A stretch of 64,000 nucleotides of DNA from Tretioscincus oriximinensis (taxonomy: Eukaryota; Chordata; Lepidosauria; Squamata; Gymnophthalmidae): contig JAJVDF010000124.1 in the NCBI GenBank assembly GCA_022410635.1, positions 1,162,438 to 1,226,437 of the forward strand, in the 5' to 3' direction. Below, in pieces: positions 21,701 through 32,929 of the stretch (the stretch's first letter is position 1; every line of letters begins with the position of its first letter). The notes beneath the pieces were generated by a model, which saw nothing but the letters and a program-made list of their open reading frames with translations, was not told the origin of the DNA and ran no database searches. A program made the translations under genes and the position numbers.

Positions 21701-24700
21701 CAGTTCTGAAGTTCAGTACCCCTCTGTCTCGGCCACTGCGTGGTGCCTTGTTATACTTACCTTGAGATGGACGTAGTCATATTCCTCCGTCAAGCGGATC
21801 CCCTCGTATTCGTTGTGCCCGTCATTGGCAGCTTGTCTCAGCTCTTCACCTGCCCCAAGGCCTCCTAGTCGTGGAGGGGGTGGTGGAAGCGGCCGGTCCT
21901 GAATGCTCCCCTTCCGGACAATACTTGGGGATGGTGGGGGAGCGTCTATGGAGAGCCGCTCGTCACTGGGAAGAGCAGGCAGTGGACGGCGAGATAAGCT
22001 ATCTGCTGAGGGCAAACGTGGACGGGAAGGAGGCCCGTGGTCTTTTAAACTTAGTCCTTGGAGTGCCCCTTCTAGCGGAGGGGAGCCAGGGGCCAGCAGT
22101 GGTACATCATAGATGCCACCATCTTCCTCCTCCTCTTCCTCTTCCTCCTTTCCTCCTCCTAGCACCTCCTCGGGTGACTCGTATAAATTGAGTAAGGCCG
22201 AGGCTCGGCGCAGATTGGATGGGGTGGCATAGACAAGGGGGCTCTCCGGATCACTGCCTTCTGCGTCGTCTTCCTCCTCTTGGCCTGAGTTCTTCTTGAA
22301 ATTTAATGGCACATCATAGGGGTCAGCAGCAGCTGGGAGGCTTGTGGGCTGTGGGGCAACCCGAGCCACTTTCTTTGGGCACAGGGAAGGAGAATCGTAG
22401 GTGTCACAGGAAACATCGCGAACCAGGGACGAGGGGACGTCGTACACCTGCAAGCGGAAGACAAAAAAATTAAAGAAATGAAATGTTGGGACAAGTCTCC
22501 AGTGGTGGAGCTATTGCAACTGTAGTTTCATAGCACAACAGAGGATTGGAAAACTACCTCATTTATTTATACATAGTAACTGACTGCCATGGGAAAACAA
22601 GTTCACTGAGATAAAGGCATTTTCTGGTGAATTACACCATGGTCCATATTCAGACTTCTTTGGTCTGCGCCATTAAAACTAACCAGAGAGGCCCCATCCT
22701 TCCTAAAATGCTCTCTCTGCACAGCGTGGAGTGTAGATCGAGCTAAGATGTTCAGAATGTTATCTTGGTCCACTCTACTGGTAGACCATTTTGTTGATCT
22801 ACTGGCATAGCAGTGGTTGTTATACCAGACCACAGAATTACACAGATGGCATGCCTGTATGATCCGGTATATTAAGAGGACCCATTATGGTAGTACAACA
22901 AGATGGACCTTTGAGATGAGGACTACAAGAACACTGAAGGTCAACAACCTTCATACCTGGTCTTCCAAGCATCCCTGGTCTTCTAAGCAGGCTCTGACCC
23001 TGGTGTGAGTTATGAAACTATGTTCCCTTGCTCTGCAATAGGAGCAATATTGTAGTATGGGATGGATGGCTTTTCCAGATTTTGACATGCCACCCTGATC
23101 CTTTCTACTGGCCTCCAATACTAGCAGATGTAACCAAAAGTGGGTGTCCTTGCAGACATCAGGGACATTGTTATATCCATAGACCACCCCAATGGCAACC
23201 AGTGCTTACAGTCACTAATACAGTTCTAGAGTCCTCTAGGGCATATAGCATATTCTAGAGTTCTAGAGTACTCTAGTGCATATTCTAAGCTCTAGTGCAT
23301 ATTCGTACTATGGTTTCCCATGTTCAACAGAGTCTGAGACACCAGGGCTGCATGTTTTCACTGAACTGGTGTCCTGTGCTGGAACCCTCTATTGAATGTG
23401 GCTTCTGCAGGATACGATANTCTACCAGGAAACCATGTCTCCTAGGGAACGAGATTTCTTTGAAGACATCTCTCATGCTTTCCTCAGCAACAGCCTCATC
23501 AGGCCCTAGGAATATGCTTTAAAGTAGGGCTCTTATGGTACCCAGCTAAAACAGCTCTAGCTGGGAGCTAGTACACATCAAAACATCTAAGCTCAGATGC
23601 CCCTTTGACTTCACGGACACCCTGCCCATCAGTCACTCTGTTCTGAATTTTCAACCATTTAGGGCAACTTGTGCCAGGAAGCAGGGGGAGCAAATAAAAA
23701 AAGACCCAAAGGAGACTATCTCTACATTTGGCCTGAGATACTGTTACGCCCCTGAGACCAGCCTGGCAGCAGCTGTCTTCTGCGACAGGCGGCTCCAGCT
23801 GTCCATACAAGCCGTTCCGTAGAAGACAGACACACCCACCAACCAACAGCTGCACCTGGCCAGGCCCTATCCAGCTTGTTTAAGTTGTGTATGGAATGAA
23901 AAACTCCGGGAGCTTGGAATAAGAGGCAGATATCACATTGGGGGGAAAGCACCAGACGGGCCACTAGAGATTAACTGGGCATGTTTGGAAAATTTCAGTG
24001 AAAGAGTAGACTGGGTACAGTCTATCTAGCAAGGGAGGGGGTCTCTTAGCACCTTAGAGATTTACAAGAAAAAGGGAGGTAGCAGGAGCTTCTGTGGACA
24101 AGGCTACTACTTCAGATGTAGCCCAAACGTGGAAAAGATGCACTAACTGCTAAACAAGAAGCAGAGAATCTGTATCTCAGTACACAAAGCAGGTCCTGGC
24201 AATCTGTCAATCAATGAGCGAACCAGAGGCCAGTAAAACCCGCCTCCCTGGGTCGCTGATTGGATACACAATTGCCTGAGGAGCCATGTTTAAAACATGC
24301 AAAGACACACAGATTACAAACACAAGGCTGACGAACGCTGGTGATGGAACCACGCATGTCAAGCATTCTACGCGCTCCGATTTAGCAGCCTCCATTTTGT
24401 AAAGTCCCAAAGAAAAGCCACCTCAGAGCTTCAGTATGCAAATTGCAAAACGCTCACTGGCTCTTGCCTAGAAGAGATTGGCTGGGGCTTGTATGCAGGC
24501 TCACAAAGAATGCTGGGGCCTGTAGTCAGGGAAGGGTAGCAATGACTTCTTGGGGTTGTGATGTCATGGGAATTGGAGGACAGAGAGGGAACTGCAAGGA
24601 AGATGGAAGGTAAATGGGGACATACTTGTGAATGTGTTACCTCGCTTTGCTTTAAAAAAAAAGAAAAGCATTTTAAGAACATAAGAACATAAGAGGAGCC

Positions 24701-27493
24701 GTGCTGAATCGTGCTGAAGCCCATCTAGTCCGACATTCTGTCTCACCCAGAGGCCCAATTGCACCTGGGCAGCCTGGAACAGAAGAAGGCAAGATCTTCA
24801 ACTGTTCTTGATGCCCTGCAAATGGCATTTCAGGAATCCTGCCTGCTGCTCCATCTCAGGGGCAGCAACGAGACACTATCCTAGTAGCTATATATACACC
24901 CTTGGATTCCATGAACTTATCTATCTGGGCTGGTAGCTACCTGGATAAAACTTGTAGTGGGGAAGCAGCCTAAGAATAAGACTTGGACATTCAAGCATGC
25001 AGGGCCCTATTCCAAGGTATAGCGAAGAATACAACTCAGGGCAAATTCACCCTAAAGTTCTGTTCCTAGTCAAGAAAGACGCTTCTATGCAGATTAATGA
25101 TAGATCCACTATGGAGCAGAGAATACCAACATCCACACCTGCTTTCTATCCCACATGTCAATGTTTTAGGGTTATGTTCCACAGCTAGTAACAGTCATAA
25201 TCTCAAAAGATGGATCAGAAAGTTTGGCTTCATCTTAGGCACCAAACCACAAGAGGTAAATTCTGCTCAGCTATGCCATTTCCTAGGTGATTTTCCTAGG
25301 TGAAGGCTTGCTCCAGCATGCAGAAGACAAAGCCCTGTTCCACGATAGAGAAAAGCAACGACAGCAAAGTGACCAGCTTCCGTTTTCTCACTTTCAGGCA
25401 GAATTTGTGTTTCTAGTTTTATGATTCTCCATTGTAAGCTTTCTGCCTGCTTTCCTATGCTGTTTTTTTTCACGCTGACAAGTGTTTATTTAAAAGCTTA
25501 AATGGCCAGTTTCACGATTCTAAAAGTAGTAACAGCAGCAGCCCCAAAAGTGTGCAGGGTGAAAGAGAGTTGTTATTGTGATACAGTGAGGCCTTTTGGG
25601 AAGTGTAGTTCCCCACTTAGAAGCAGGCAGCCTCTTCCACCCAGCCTACACAAGGCTCTGCCTGGGGGACTAAGATCCCAGTCTGCACCCTGCTAGCTCA
25701 AGGAGGGATGATGCCTTCTTTGGCCAATCATTTTTGCTGCTGACAGGAAGTTGGCTTGGGGGGGGGGTCCGCTCTATATCCTGGATTATTACCCAGTGTG
25801 GACAGGGCCAAAGTCCCCGTAGATCTGCTTCCAAGAAAAGATTCAATCTATATATAAAGGAAATAACACGCAGGATTTATGTAAATTCAATCCACATTTC
25901 CCAGATAAAACAATCATAAANACTAACCTCCGTGGCATCCCCACCTCTTCTAGTACCCCGGGGTACCCTGTAGATCCCCTCTGGAGGAAGGGGGCAAGGC
26001 CGTGCTGGTGGAGGCACTTCGTATACCTGTGAAGAAGCAAGAAAAGGGAGAGAAATCAAATCAAAGAGATCCTCAAAAGGAAATAGGATAGCAGCATGAG
26101 TTCTCGTAGATAAGACTCAGTTCTCACAAGGGGTAAAAACGGGTAGAAAGCAGCAAAGTGGAATAGGGATTCCCTTCATGGATTTCTGCTGTCTCCAGCC
26201 CCATTTAACGCCCACGCTCTGATGGAGCTCTGATCAACTAGCTGGAGGTCTGGTCCTTGGGGGTCTTCTGAGAAAGGCTCAGAAAACTGTTGCAGGTGCT
26301 GCTTCACGCAATTCATGTTAAGTGTACTCNGGTGACTGTTTTGTAGCAAGCTCTGATGGGAGTTTGGACGAGCAGCTAGAGGTCCAGTCCTTGAAGGTCT
26401 TCTGGGAAAGGTAGAAGAACCCCCAAAGGCTGGTGTCTAGGGCAGCGGGAGACTGAAGCAGATATCCTGCCTTTCCCCTCACCTCATTTTCTTATAGCCG
26501 ATCAGAATGCTGCAGTCAGCTGTTCGTAGCATTCCAGTCAACTACAGGGGAAAGGTGGGATATCTGCTTCAAGGACCGGACCTTCAGCTGCTCAGTCCAA
26601 GCTCCCACAGTCGCCAGAGTGCACTGAACGNAAATTGCATTAAGCTGCACCTGCAACGGTTTTCTGAGCGAACTCTGCTCAGAAAACATGCATTTCCCAT
26701 TTGGATTATATGGAAAAGGCACATGGCCTTTTGAAACAGCTCCGACTGAAACAGCTTTAGAATCCCATTTTTCCCCCTCATGAGAACTCGGCCTAAGTCA
26801 ACTTCTTTGGATGCACCTGAAGACAGACCTGTCCCTGGAAGCTCATGCCACCTATTCTAATTCTTGTTTGTCTCTAAATTACATTCTGGACATAGACTAA
26901 NATGGCTATTTATCTCTGCTATTAATAAGATGTGCATCGAAGAGTCCCAAGTTCTGAAGTCTGCCAAGATCTGCTAGTTCTCCTAGAGATTGCCTTTATT
27001 TGATTAACTGTAACTAATTAACCAAGGGTATATCCATACCTTTATTGCCAAAAGGTATGCTGAAACAGGAATGTTTAGGCAGAGTACATGCTGCCATTAA
27101 TGTCCTGGGAAATCTTTGAGAGAACATGAGAAGAACGTCTCTGGCGTCTCTACTTACCTCTAACTCCTCCTTCTTCCACTCCCATCTTTTCTGCTCGTCT
27201 TGATGCACTTCATAGCTTGTTCCAACCACCATCACCTCTTTCCTGGGCACTTGGTAGACGTCAGCCTGGTTGTGATTCTGTGGAAGGGCTGATCCTGGGG
27301 ATCCTGGCTCGGGGAGGACTCTGACCCTGTTGGCTGGCACAATCCCTTGTTGTCCGTGCAAGGAGCACAGGTGCCATCCCTCAAGGCCTCCTGGGGTCTC
27401 GGGTTGCAGCAGAACCATCAGATCCCCTTTACGGAAGGACAGTTCATCCGGACACTCAGCCGTGTTGTCATAAAGCGCTCGACACAGCTGGGC
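15310..27493 (-). CDS. EFS: EFS, Cas-family SH3-domain Src/Fyn adaptor (gene span, five coding exons, first exon missing)
   Basis: Exons 27158-27493, 25928-26026, 21761-22447, 21316-21405 and 15310-15723 join in phase 0 throughout and give 542 residues plus a stop, against 561 in human EFS (Sin). Domains: N-terminal SH3 (ALYDN, ELSFRKGD, GWHLCSLHGQQGIVPANRV); a substrate region with tyrosine motifs YQVPR, YEVPP, YRVPR, YDVPS, YDVPL, YATPS, YESPE, YDVPL; Src-SH3 ligands RPLPALP and DRPLPPPPPRL; the SH2-ligand region EYEGIRLTEEYDYVHLK; and a C-terminal helical focal-adhesion-targeting-like domain (ANQPPRVFVPHGK, KLVFVGDT, VKGAALHYPS). EFS is a docking scaffold for Fyn and Src, known to damp T-cell signalling. 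Only the few N-terminal residues of a first exon are missing. Neighbour order matches human 14q11.2. Identification is firm. Confidence 0.95.
15960..17410 (+). mobile_element. CR1 LINE with recognisable reverse transcriptase, inactive
   Basis: Located in the EFS intron before the last exon. Frames read NKSPGPDSIHPRILKEL, LETIIKDKITKHMEKHALLN, ETQHGFCKGKSCLTN, VDIVCLDFQKAFDKVPHQRL, SGVPQGSVL and LFNIFINDL, all reverse transcriptase landmarks, then the C-terminal region to about 17400. The catalytic FADD box reads FADG, and stops and frameshifts break the frame, so it is a dead copy in antisense to EFS. Confidence 0.9.
17411..18500 (-). mobile_element. Second CR1 LINE, opposite orientation, containing a gap
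   Basis: The 3' end (ataagaacataagaagagcc on the plus strand) starts at 17411, directly joined to the plus-strand CR1. After the gap, 18283-18500 encodes on the minus strand HALLNETQHGFSKGKSCLTN and VDIVYLDFQKAFDKVPHQRL. The two CR1 copies form an inverted pair, which probably caused the assembly gap. Confidence 0.85.
17678..18282. other. Assembly gap (605 N)
   Basis: Run of N inside the minus-strand CR1 in an EFS intron. Confidence 0.95.
18507..18608 (+). mobile_element. CR1-like LINE 3' terminus
   Basis: About 100 bases: cagactgcccaggtgaatc through ctggactagatgggctgtgg to tcttatgttcttatg. Confidence 0.8.
19143..19575 (-). mobile_element. CR1-like LINE 3' end
   Basis: Minus-strand copy with landmarks ataagaacatcagaggagcc, gctagctaccaccacctctt and gtgttgtgtgatagagaaaa. 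It is joined at about 19575 to a SINE tail. Confidence 0.8.
19576..19822 (+). repeat. SINE tail with a (TTC)n tract of about 190 bp
   Basis: 19576-19631 is the SINE 3' end (agccgctttgagtccctttg, gcggggtataagaacc), followed by uninterrupted TTC repeats from about 19632 to 19822 apart from a single N and a phase slip near 19726. Lies in the EFS intron; on the EFS sense strand it reads (GAA)n. Confidence 0.92.
20695..20920 (+). mobile_element. CR1-like LINE 3' end
   Basis: Typical 3' end (ggactagacaggtttatgg, tggagcaacaggcaggactc, gatccagtatggctcttctt-like) with a small internal deletion. Confidence 0.8.
20985..21150 (-). mobile_element. tRNA-derived SINE fragment (TTC-tailed family)
   Basis: Body landmarks cacaatttcttgcttttgaa, tagctgggct and gagagggcgcttaccct, then a degenerate tRNA-like head (gggctcttaaccactgtgc). 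Confidence 0.65.
21316..21405 (-). CDS. EFS: EFS short linker exon
   Basis: 90 bases (30 codons), acceptor tctcttcccag and a weak donor GTATTT. It starts GANKIQPKPKTPEGNAGF and ends APQAEET. Human EFS has GMDKAQ at the same point, directly after YDYVHLK. Phase 0 at both sides, so skipping it would keep frame. Too short for a simple open-reading-frame scan. Confidence 0.8.
21761..22447 (-). CDS. EFS: EFS exon, main substrate region
   Basis: 687 bases (229 codons) with acceptor ccgcttgcag and donor GTAAGT. Contains most tyrosine motifs, an acidic glutamate-rich run, the APSNLKRASALLNLYEAPEE-like block of human EFS (here TPSNLRRASALLNLYESPEE), the polyproline Src-SH3 ligands and the EYDYVHLK end. 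Confidence 0.95.
22448..25340 (-). other. EFS intron, mostly unrecognised sequence
   Basis: Apart from the CR1 copy at 24672-24945, this stretch has no repeat I can name. A short cluster of CTAGAG-type motifs occurs near 23225-23300. No further EFS exon was seen. Confidence 0.5.
24672..24945 (-). mobile_element. CR1-like LINE 3' end
   Basis: Starts with ttaagaacataagaacataa and includes catctagtccgacattctg and aatcctgcctgctgctcc. Confidence 0.8.
25341..25778 (+). mobile_element. TIR element family C (Tc1/mariner-like, about 430 bp)
   Basis: Shares with the other copies a start near a degenerate TIR (gatagagaaaagcaacgac), gccagcttccgttttctc-like sequence, an internal region with gggaagtgtagttccc and actaagatcccagtctgca, and the 3' TIR ending gctctata. 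Located about 150 bases downstream, in gene direction, of an EFS exon. Confidence 0.7.
25928..26026 (-). CDS. EFS: EFS exon, VYEVPPPARPCP segment
   Basis: 99 bases (33 codons) with acceptor cttcttcacag and donor GTTAGT. It carries two tyrosine motifs (YEVPP, YRVPR) and the PPPARPCP stretch shared with human EFS. It sits about 80 bases downstream, in gene direction, of a long fold-back repeat. Confidence 0.93.
26108..26796. repeat. Long fold-back repeat in an EFS intron
   Basis: Outer ends gactcagttctcacaagggg and ccccctcatgagaactcggc are inverted. Inner pairs include gatatcctgcctttcccc at about 26460 with ggggaaaggtgggatatc at about 26545, and gttttgtagcaagctctgat with its diverged inverse near 26600. 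Arms are about 300 bases with many mismatches. Probably an old palindromic transposon. Confidence 0.6.
27158..27493 (-). CDS. EFS: EFS exon encoding the SH3 domain
   Basis: 336 bases, acceptor gtcttctccag, donor GTAAGT. Starts AQLCRALYDNTAE, covers the whole SH3 fold and ends after the YQVPR motif at KKEELE. Starts in phase 0, so the unseen first exon must end in phase 0 and supplies the start codon. Confidence 0.95.
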
Positions 27494-27779
27494 CTGGAGA
27501 AGACAAAAGGAAGAAAGACAATTGGTGCCTCAGTCTCCCCTCTGGTCACACTGCTCACGGTATTCTTGTTTGTTACTAGTTGCACACAAATCATCAGCCG
27601 CTGTAATGCTCTGCTTGGATAAATGAATCACTCCACTTCGGCTCGGAATCACAAGAGCTCTTTATGCACTAATTATGCCAAATCTATACTCATCAGTCCA
27701 TTGATCTGGATTATCTGTAGCCGTATGTACCTGCCTTAAGCAAGCTGGACAGCAGAACTGAGACCATGCAGTGCTGGAA

Positions 27780-28110
27780 GTTTTTCGCCCAGAAATCTCA
27801 TGGCAGGAACCCGAAAATCTCATACATTTGAACTTCTCCTAACACGCGAAGCACATGTGGAGATTTTGTTATGTCATTCCTGAGGTGGAACCAGAAGGGA
27901 TGCCACTTTGACTGCCATTCCTGGAAGCAGAAGTCGGAAGTGACATAATTGATGATGTCACTTCCGCCCCCTCGGGGTACCCTTTCTGGAAGCAGGAGCC
28001 AGAAGTGACACCACAATGACGCCACTCCTGTCTNTGTGTATTTTCTGTGAATTTCTGCCTGAGGATCTGTACTTTGTNTGAGAATCTCACAAAACGTATG
28101 AGATTCTCAT
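27780..28110. other. Unidentified repeat-like segment in the EFS first intron
   Basis: Ends with similar inverted motifs (cgaaaatctcatacatttg and acgtatgagattctcat) and contains repeated ggaagtgaca/tgtcacttcc motifs. A distantly similar stretch occurs near 54420-54550. I do not recognise the family. Confidence 0.4.
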
Positions 28111-29345
28111 GTGGTTCACAGTACTGTGTTCAATACTGATTCAACACATGCCTCTTGCTTGGGTTGCCCAGGTCTTTGGTTTACTCAGATTTCAGGGTCC
28201 TCCACACAATGTGCTAAAAACAGCAGTAGTGTTAAGTCCTGAAATAACCNGATCGTGAGTCCAGGCATCCGTGTCCTCATCCTTTCGCAAAGAAACCATT
28301 AGAGAAACCTTTAAATCCATGTGGAACAGACACGATGACTAANCAGGAAGTAAATACTGAGCATGCTCAATGTGTGATTCTGCTTTGTCATATGCTAGTG
28401 GCTTCTCACGGTATCTTGGTACACACAGGAAGGTTTCTTGCNTCCGTTTTGGAAAATACTAGCAAAGAAGAAAAGGATATTTTTTCTGGGTGCTTTGCTA
28501 AGAACTCCTTTAGCACGTGGGCCGGAGCAATTGCGATGTTGCTAAAACCTCATGTGCCTGCAGGCTCAGTCTACATGTGAACCTGCCACTGCTTAATAGC
28601 CCTGGTATGGATGTTTGACTGATTAATGTAGTCTGCTGTGGCTTTTCATTGGGAACCAATGAATCCAGAGGGGAAAATAAATTTGGACCAATCTTTTATC
28701 TGGTCTGCAGTACAGGATCTCCCATTGCACTCTGGCGTCTGTTTCCCTGAAAGCCGTAATCTGTAACACCCTCCTCCACTTTCCCAGTTGTGTGGCCACC
28801 TAGTTTCCCTTTTGAAGTTGAGCCCATACTGCTTTCAAATATAGGAAGAGTTGCCCGTTTGCCTAAGGAAGAGCAAAATATAATCCTTTAATCCCCTACG
28901 CATAGTCTTACAGAGGCAGATAGGGGAAGGCCTAGCATATGTTTGTCTCCTGCTTCTTTCAGCTTTAATGACTGCACGTGGGCCCTGTCCCACACCTACA
29001 CAGGAGAACGGCACCAGCAGTTAAGGAACAAAGAATTCACTTTGTCCCACCGTTCCACTATGCTGGCATCTGTTCCGTACCTTCCTGCAATGGTGTCCCA
29101 CAGAGCTGCATGTTCCCTGAGCAATAGGAGGTGTTGGGTTTACCACGAGTGTTCCTGCTGTAGAATGATTCATACTGTTCCACAAGTGTCCTGGGCAGGC
29201 CCGTCATTTGGCTGTATTTTGCCTATTTACTTACTTATTTACGTTCTTACTACTACCAATAGTTATATTTTGCCTAAATACGGGAACTCTCCTGCTAACA
29301 AAAGCAGTGAAGTAGGTATTCCAATCTGGATACAGGTTGCTCTTT
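28110..29345. other. EFS first intron, little recognised
   Basis: No exon or nameable repeat. Positions 29205-29290 resemble 1225-1265 (gttatattttgcctaaatac), suggesting a shared low-copy repeat. Confidence 0.4.
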
Positions 29346-29348
29346 TCA

Positions 29349-29776
29349 TATAGATAGGCTTCCAGACACAAATAATAACAAACCATTTCTCTATTTCCTC
29401 ACAGAATTTCTTGATTGATTTTAAGTTGCATTTCTGCCTGTTTTTTCTACGCTGTTTTTTTTCACGACGACAAGTATTTATTATAAAAGCTTGGATGCCC
29501 AGTAGGTTCATAAAGCAGGAATAGCCCAAATGTGAAAAAAGCATAACAGAGCTGTTGTTGTGCTCTCAGAGGGGCTGCTGGGAAATGTAGTCCGGGCAGT
29601 GGGCAGCCTCTTCTAATCAGCCCGCATGGAGCCTGCCTTGAGGACTACAGTTCCCAGCCTGCACCACAGCTAGCCATGGGAGGGAGGAAACCTTTTTACC
29701 CTATCTGTATCCCCAGTCCTGCACACAGGGAATATTTTTGCCACTTACAGGAAGTTGGCCAGGGAACCCGTCTATA
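29349..29776 (+). mobile_element. TIR element family C (428 bp, good copy)
   Basis: Starts TATAGATAGGCTTCCAGAC and ends GGGAACCCGTCTATA, i.e. TIRs next to TA dinucleotides. The internal pair of motifs CTGGGAAATGTAGT (29578-29591) and ACTACAGTTCCCAGCCTGCA (29644-29663) are in opposite orientation. No coding capacity. Confidence 0.8.
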
Positions 29777-30486
29777 GCATGTCCAGCAGTCTCTAACACA
29801 ATTGCGTAAGAAAAGCTTCAGTATTTCCATTTAGAAAAACTGGGGTCACCAGTTANATACTTCACCCAAATAGTGCTCTCACAATACTTCAATAAAAATG
29901 GTGGCTTTTGACAGTTCTGGCTCCTCCTGACCACTNTTTCCTCTTACTAGCAGGGTTGGGTTGGGTTGGAATCTCTGGAAAACAGCTTTTTCCCATTGTC
30001 TGGGGGAAGGTTGAGAAGGCCCACAAATCTAGAGCCTCCTAGTGCGTGGGGTGAAGTGGGTCTGGAATGTGCTTACATTTTGCTGCACCTTAGGGCCAGG
30101 ATCTGACCACTCCAGGGTCCAGGCTGCAAACGGCACAGGCAGACGCTTCTTTGCACCCGAGAGAAATGATCTGCAAGCAGTGATTGTTCTTAACAGGTAA
30201 ATATGGAACTGACTATAAAATATTTACTGAAATTCAAAGCCGGTTGAAGAAACTAGTCAGGAAGGATCCTGGACTTTGTAGAGAATAGAAAGTTGTTCCG
30301 AACCAGACCATGTCCTGAATCCAAACTTTGATGGCCAGGAGCTCTGGGGAACACATGTCGGAAACAGAATAAGAAAAATGTGGGCCACTGAAATGGGGTC
30401 CTCAAGTTAAACTGGTTCATGGCGTCGTGAGTTGTCCACTTACCTGCTTATCTGGCTTACCACCACCTAATACTCTACTACAGATC

Positions 30487-30848
30487 AGGTGCCCATTTTC
30501 AACAATAACGAACGACCAGCTTCCGGTTTTTCATCTTCCAACAGCGTTTTTGTTTTCAGCTTCATGGGCATCAGTTTTTTTAAAAGCTTGGATCCCCAGC
30601 AAAAATGTTAAGAAATTGAAACGGGAGCTGCTGTTGTGCTGGCGGTGGGGCCTGCTGGGAAATGTAGTCCAAGCAGTAGGCAGTCTCTTTGGCCCTGCCC
30701 ACATGGGGCCCTGCCCTGCAGACTACAGCTCCCAGCCTGCACCACAGCTAGCCCGGGATTGTGAGGACGCTTTCTCAATGTATAATCAGTCCCACCCATG
30801 GAAATAACTTTTCTGCTAACAGGAAGTTGCCTGATAGACCCATCTATA
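30487..30848 (+). mobile_element. TIR element family C copy
   Basis: 5' end degenerate (aacaataacgaacgaccagc); 3' end AGTTGCCTGATAGACCCATC followed by TATA. Contains CTGGGAAATGTAGT (30655-30668) and ACTACAGCTCCCAGCCTGCA (30722-30741). Confidence 0.78.
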
Positions 30849-30884
30849 CCAGACTAGGCAGTCATTTGAGGCTGTTTAGCCTGG

Positions 30885-31815
30885 TGGATCTCTTGATGCT
30901 GCCTCTGGGATGGAGCAGGATTCCTGAAATAACCCTTTGCAGGGAGTTTATTTATTTATATGTATACCCCACCCCATACCAGAAGGTCTCAGGGCNGCAA
31001 ACAGTAAAATAACAAAACAAAATTAACAAATTAAAAACAGTATCTAAAAGTGGGGACAAAAATGACATTCTCTTCAGCTAAAGGGCAGGTGAAAGAGACG
31101 TGTCTTCAGGGACCTTCTAAAACCATACAACAATGATGACAGACGCACCTCGAGGGGGAGACTATTCCAAAGATGAAGGGCAACCACCGAGAAGACCCTA
31201 GCCCAGGTTCCCACTCCATTGGCTGTTGAAAAGGGTGGTACAACCAGAAGGGCTTCCGCTGCAGATCTTAAGGCACGGGCAGGTTGGTATAGGAGAAGGC
31301 GTTCCTTTAGGTAATTGGGGCCCAAGTTATTTAGGGCCTTATAAGTTAACATCAGTACATTGAATTGGGCTCAGCAGCGGATTGGCATCCGGTGCAGCTC
31401 CTTCAAGACCAGTGTGATGTGTGTCCAGCCAGCTGTTCTGGTCAGCAGTCTAGCGGCTGCATTCTGCACCAACTGCAGCTTCCGAACCATTTTCAAGGGC
31501 AGCCCCAGATAGAGCGCGTTACAATAGTCCAGTCTGGAAGTTACCAGAGCGTGGTTTACTGTGGCTAAATCATCCCTGTTCAGAAGTGGCCGTAACTGGT
31601 GAACCAGACATAACTGGAAGTAGGCACTCCTGGTCACTGCCTCCACCTGGTTTTCAAGTATCAATGCATAGTCCAGGAGCACCCCTGAGAGCAGGGGAAG
31701 GTTTTGCCTTCTGCTTGAGATGCCCAGGTATAGTTGTGGGCCACTGTGTGACCAGAATGCTGGACTACATGTGGCCCCATTCAGCAGGGCTCCTCTGATG
31801 TTCTTATGTTCCAGT
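30885..31815 (+). mobile_element. CR1 3' end split by an L2 insertion
   Basis: CR1 at 30885-30948 (ctgcctctgggatggagcag) continues at about 31684-31812 (gcttgagatgcccaggtata to gatgttcttatgttcc). The interior 30949-31683 is a minus-strand L2. Confidence 0.75.
30949..31683 (-). mobile_element. L2-type LINE, RT C-terminal end
   Basis: The minus strand encodes, in two frames, LVTSRLDYCNALYLGLPLKM and MLTYKALNNLGPNYLKERLL followed by LHLWNSLPLEVR, characteristic of the L2 reverse transcriptase C-terminus. It ends in the tail ccataccagaaggtctcagg (as read on plus). Confidence 0.85.
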
Positions 31816-31964
31816 TTACAGTCTTTTCTTTATACTAGACTATGTACTACAATGGAGAGATGGCTCCCTTAGACCACAACAGACCCCGTCACTCTCAAAC
31901 TGGAATAGAACTTACTCTAGAATAATTTTATAACAGAAGTAAGATTGCAATAGAAGGAGGAGGA

Positions 31965-31967
<3 letters not shown>

Positions 31968-32000
<33 letters not shown>

Positions 32001-32235
32001 AAAGAAAAAGAAAAAAAAAAGAAAAAGAAGAAGAAGAAGAAGAAGAAGGTATTTTTCGACCAAAGGCTGACATTCTATCTTCCCTACCAGGTTGTGGTGG
32101 TTCCCATTTATCTAGCTGTAATCAGTTGCAATTTCTTGCAATTCTTGCTTTTGAATAGCTAGAATGGCAAGAGCTGCAGTGCAGTAGAAAGTGCTCATCG
32201 CTCCCCACGTCCCACACAGGGCTTCAAAACCTGAA
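31968..32235 (-). mobile_element. TTC-tailed tRNA SINE with CAG/GAA microsatellite
   Basis: The SINE body is at 32045-32235 (gtggttcccatttatctagc, tgcttttgaatagct). Its tail has become (GCA)n at about 31970-31998 followed by A-rich and (GAA)n sequence to 32047. Confidence 0.75.
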
Positions 32236-32554
32236 ATACAGACCAAATTTGTGAGTTTGGCTTGAAGTCTTGGAAAACCTCATTCTCTGCTTTCTTCTAA
32301 AAGAGGCTTTTTTAAAAAAAATACATTTCATGAGAAAACCCCTCATAGATTAGATCCTAATTGCCAGAAGAAAGCTCATTTTGAAAAGGCTGACGAGTAA
32401 TTCAACAGAAGAGATGATTTCACAGGGGGATCAACCCTAATCCCATGAACATAAAGGAAACTTCAAGAAACCAAGTGGCTGCTCCAGCACAGGATCCAAA
32501 ACAGGATTTCTACGGAGGAAATCACAGAACTTAAGTCCTTGACTAGTGTATAAG

Positions 32555-32840
32555 CCACATCAAAGCTGCATCTGCATACTGTTAAAAAGCAGATTAGATT
32601 GGAGTTAGACACATACTTTGAATCTGACATCAGTTTGAAGAACTGTTTTAAACTAGGACAAAACCAGGTTTAGTCCAGTTCTTCAGGACTGAAGTTGGAT
32701 TCAAAGTAAGTGTTTTGAGTCTGTGGAATGTGAAGACACTGGTGTTCTCATCCCATCTCTAATCCACATTAAAGACAAGATAACTCATTTTAAACGTGCA
32801 CTTTCTTGTCTTTTAATGTGGATCAAGCTATCAGCATACA
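32555..32840. repeat. Nested inverted repeats
   Basis: Two hairpins: ctttgaatctgacatcag near 32620 pairs with gaagttggattcaaag near 32695, and atccacattaaagacaag (32760) pairs with cttgtcttttaatgtggat (32804). Palindromic element, family unknown. Confidence 0.6.
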
Positions 32841-32929
32841 GATGTTACTACATCTGTGCTGTGCTCAAGACATTTTTTTTCTTTTCTACTGGGCATGGAA
32901 TCAATCCACAGTTCAGACTCAGAGAAGAC

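Noticed and set aside
23220..23295. CTAGAG-rich cluster as a CRISPR-like or regulatory array
   Set aside because: Only a few irregular short repeats; vertebrate DNA, no spacer structure.
31968..32000. CAG repeat as a possible polyglutamine coding tract
   Set aside because: It sits in a SINE tail and continues directly into A-rich and GAA repeats, with no surrounding exon.
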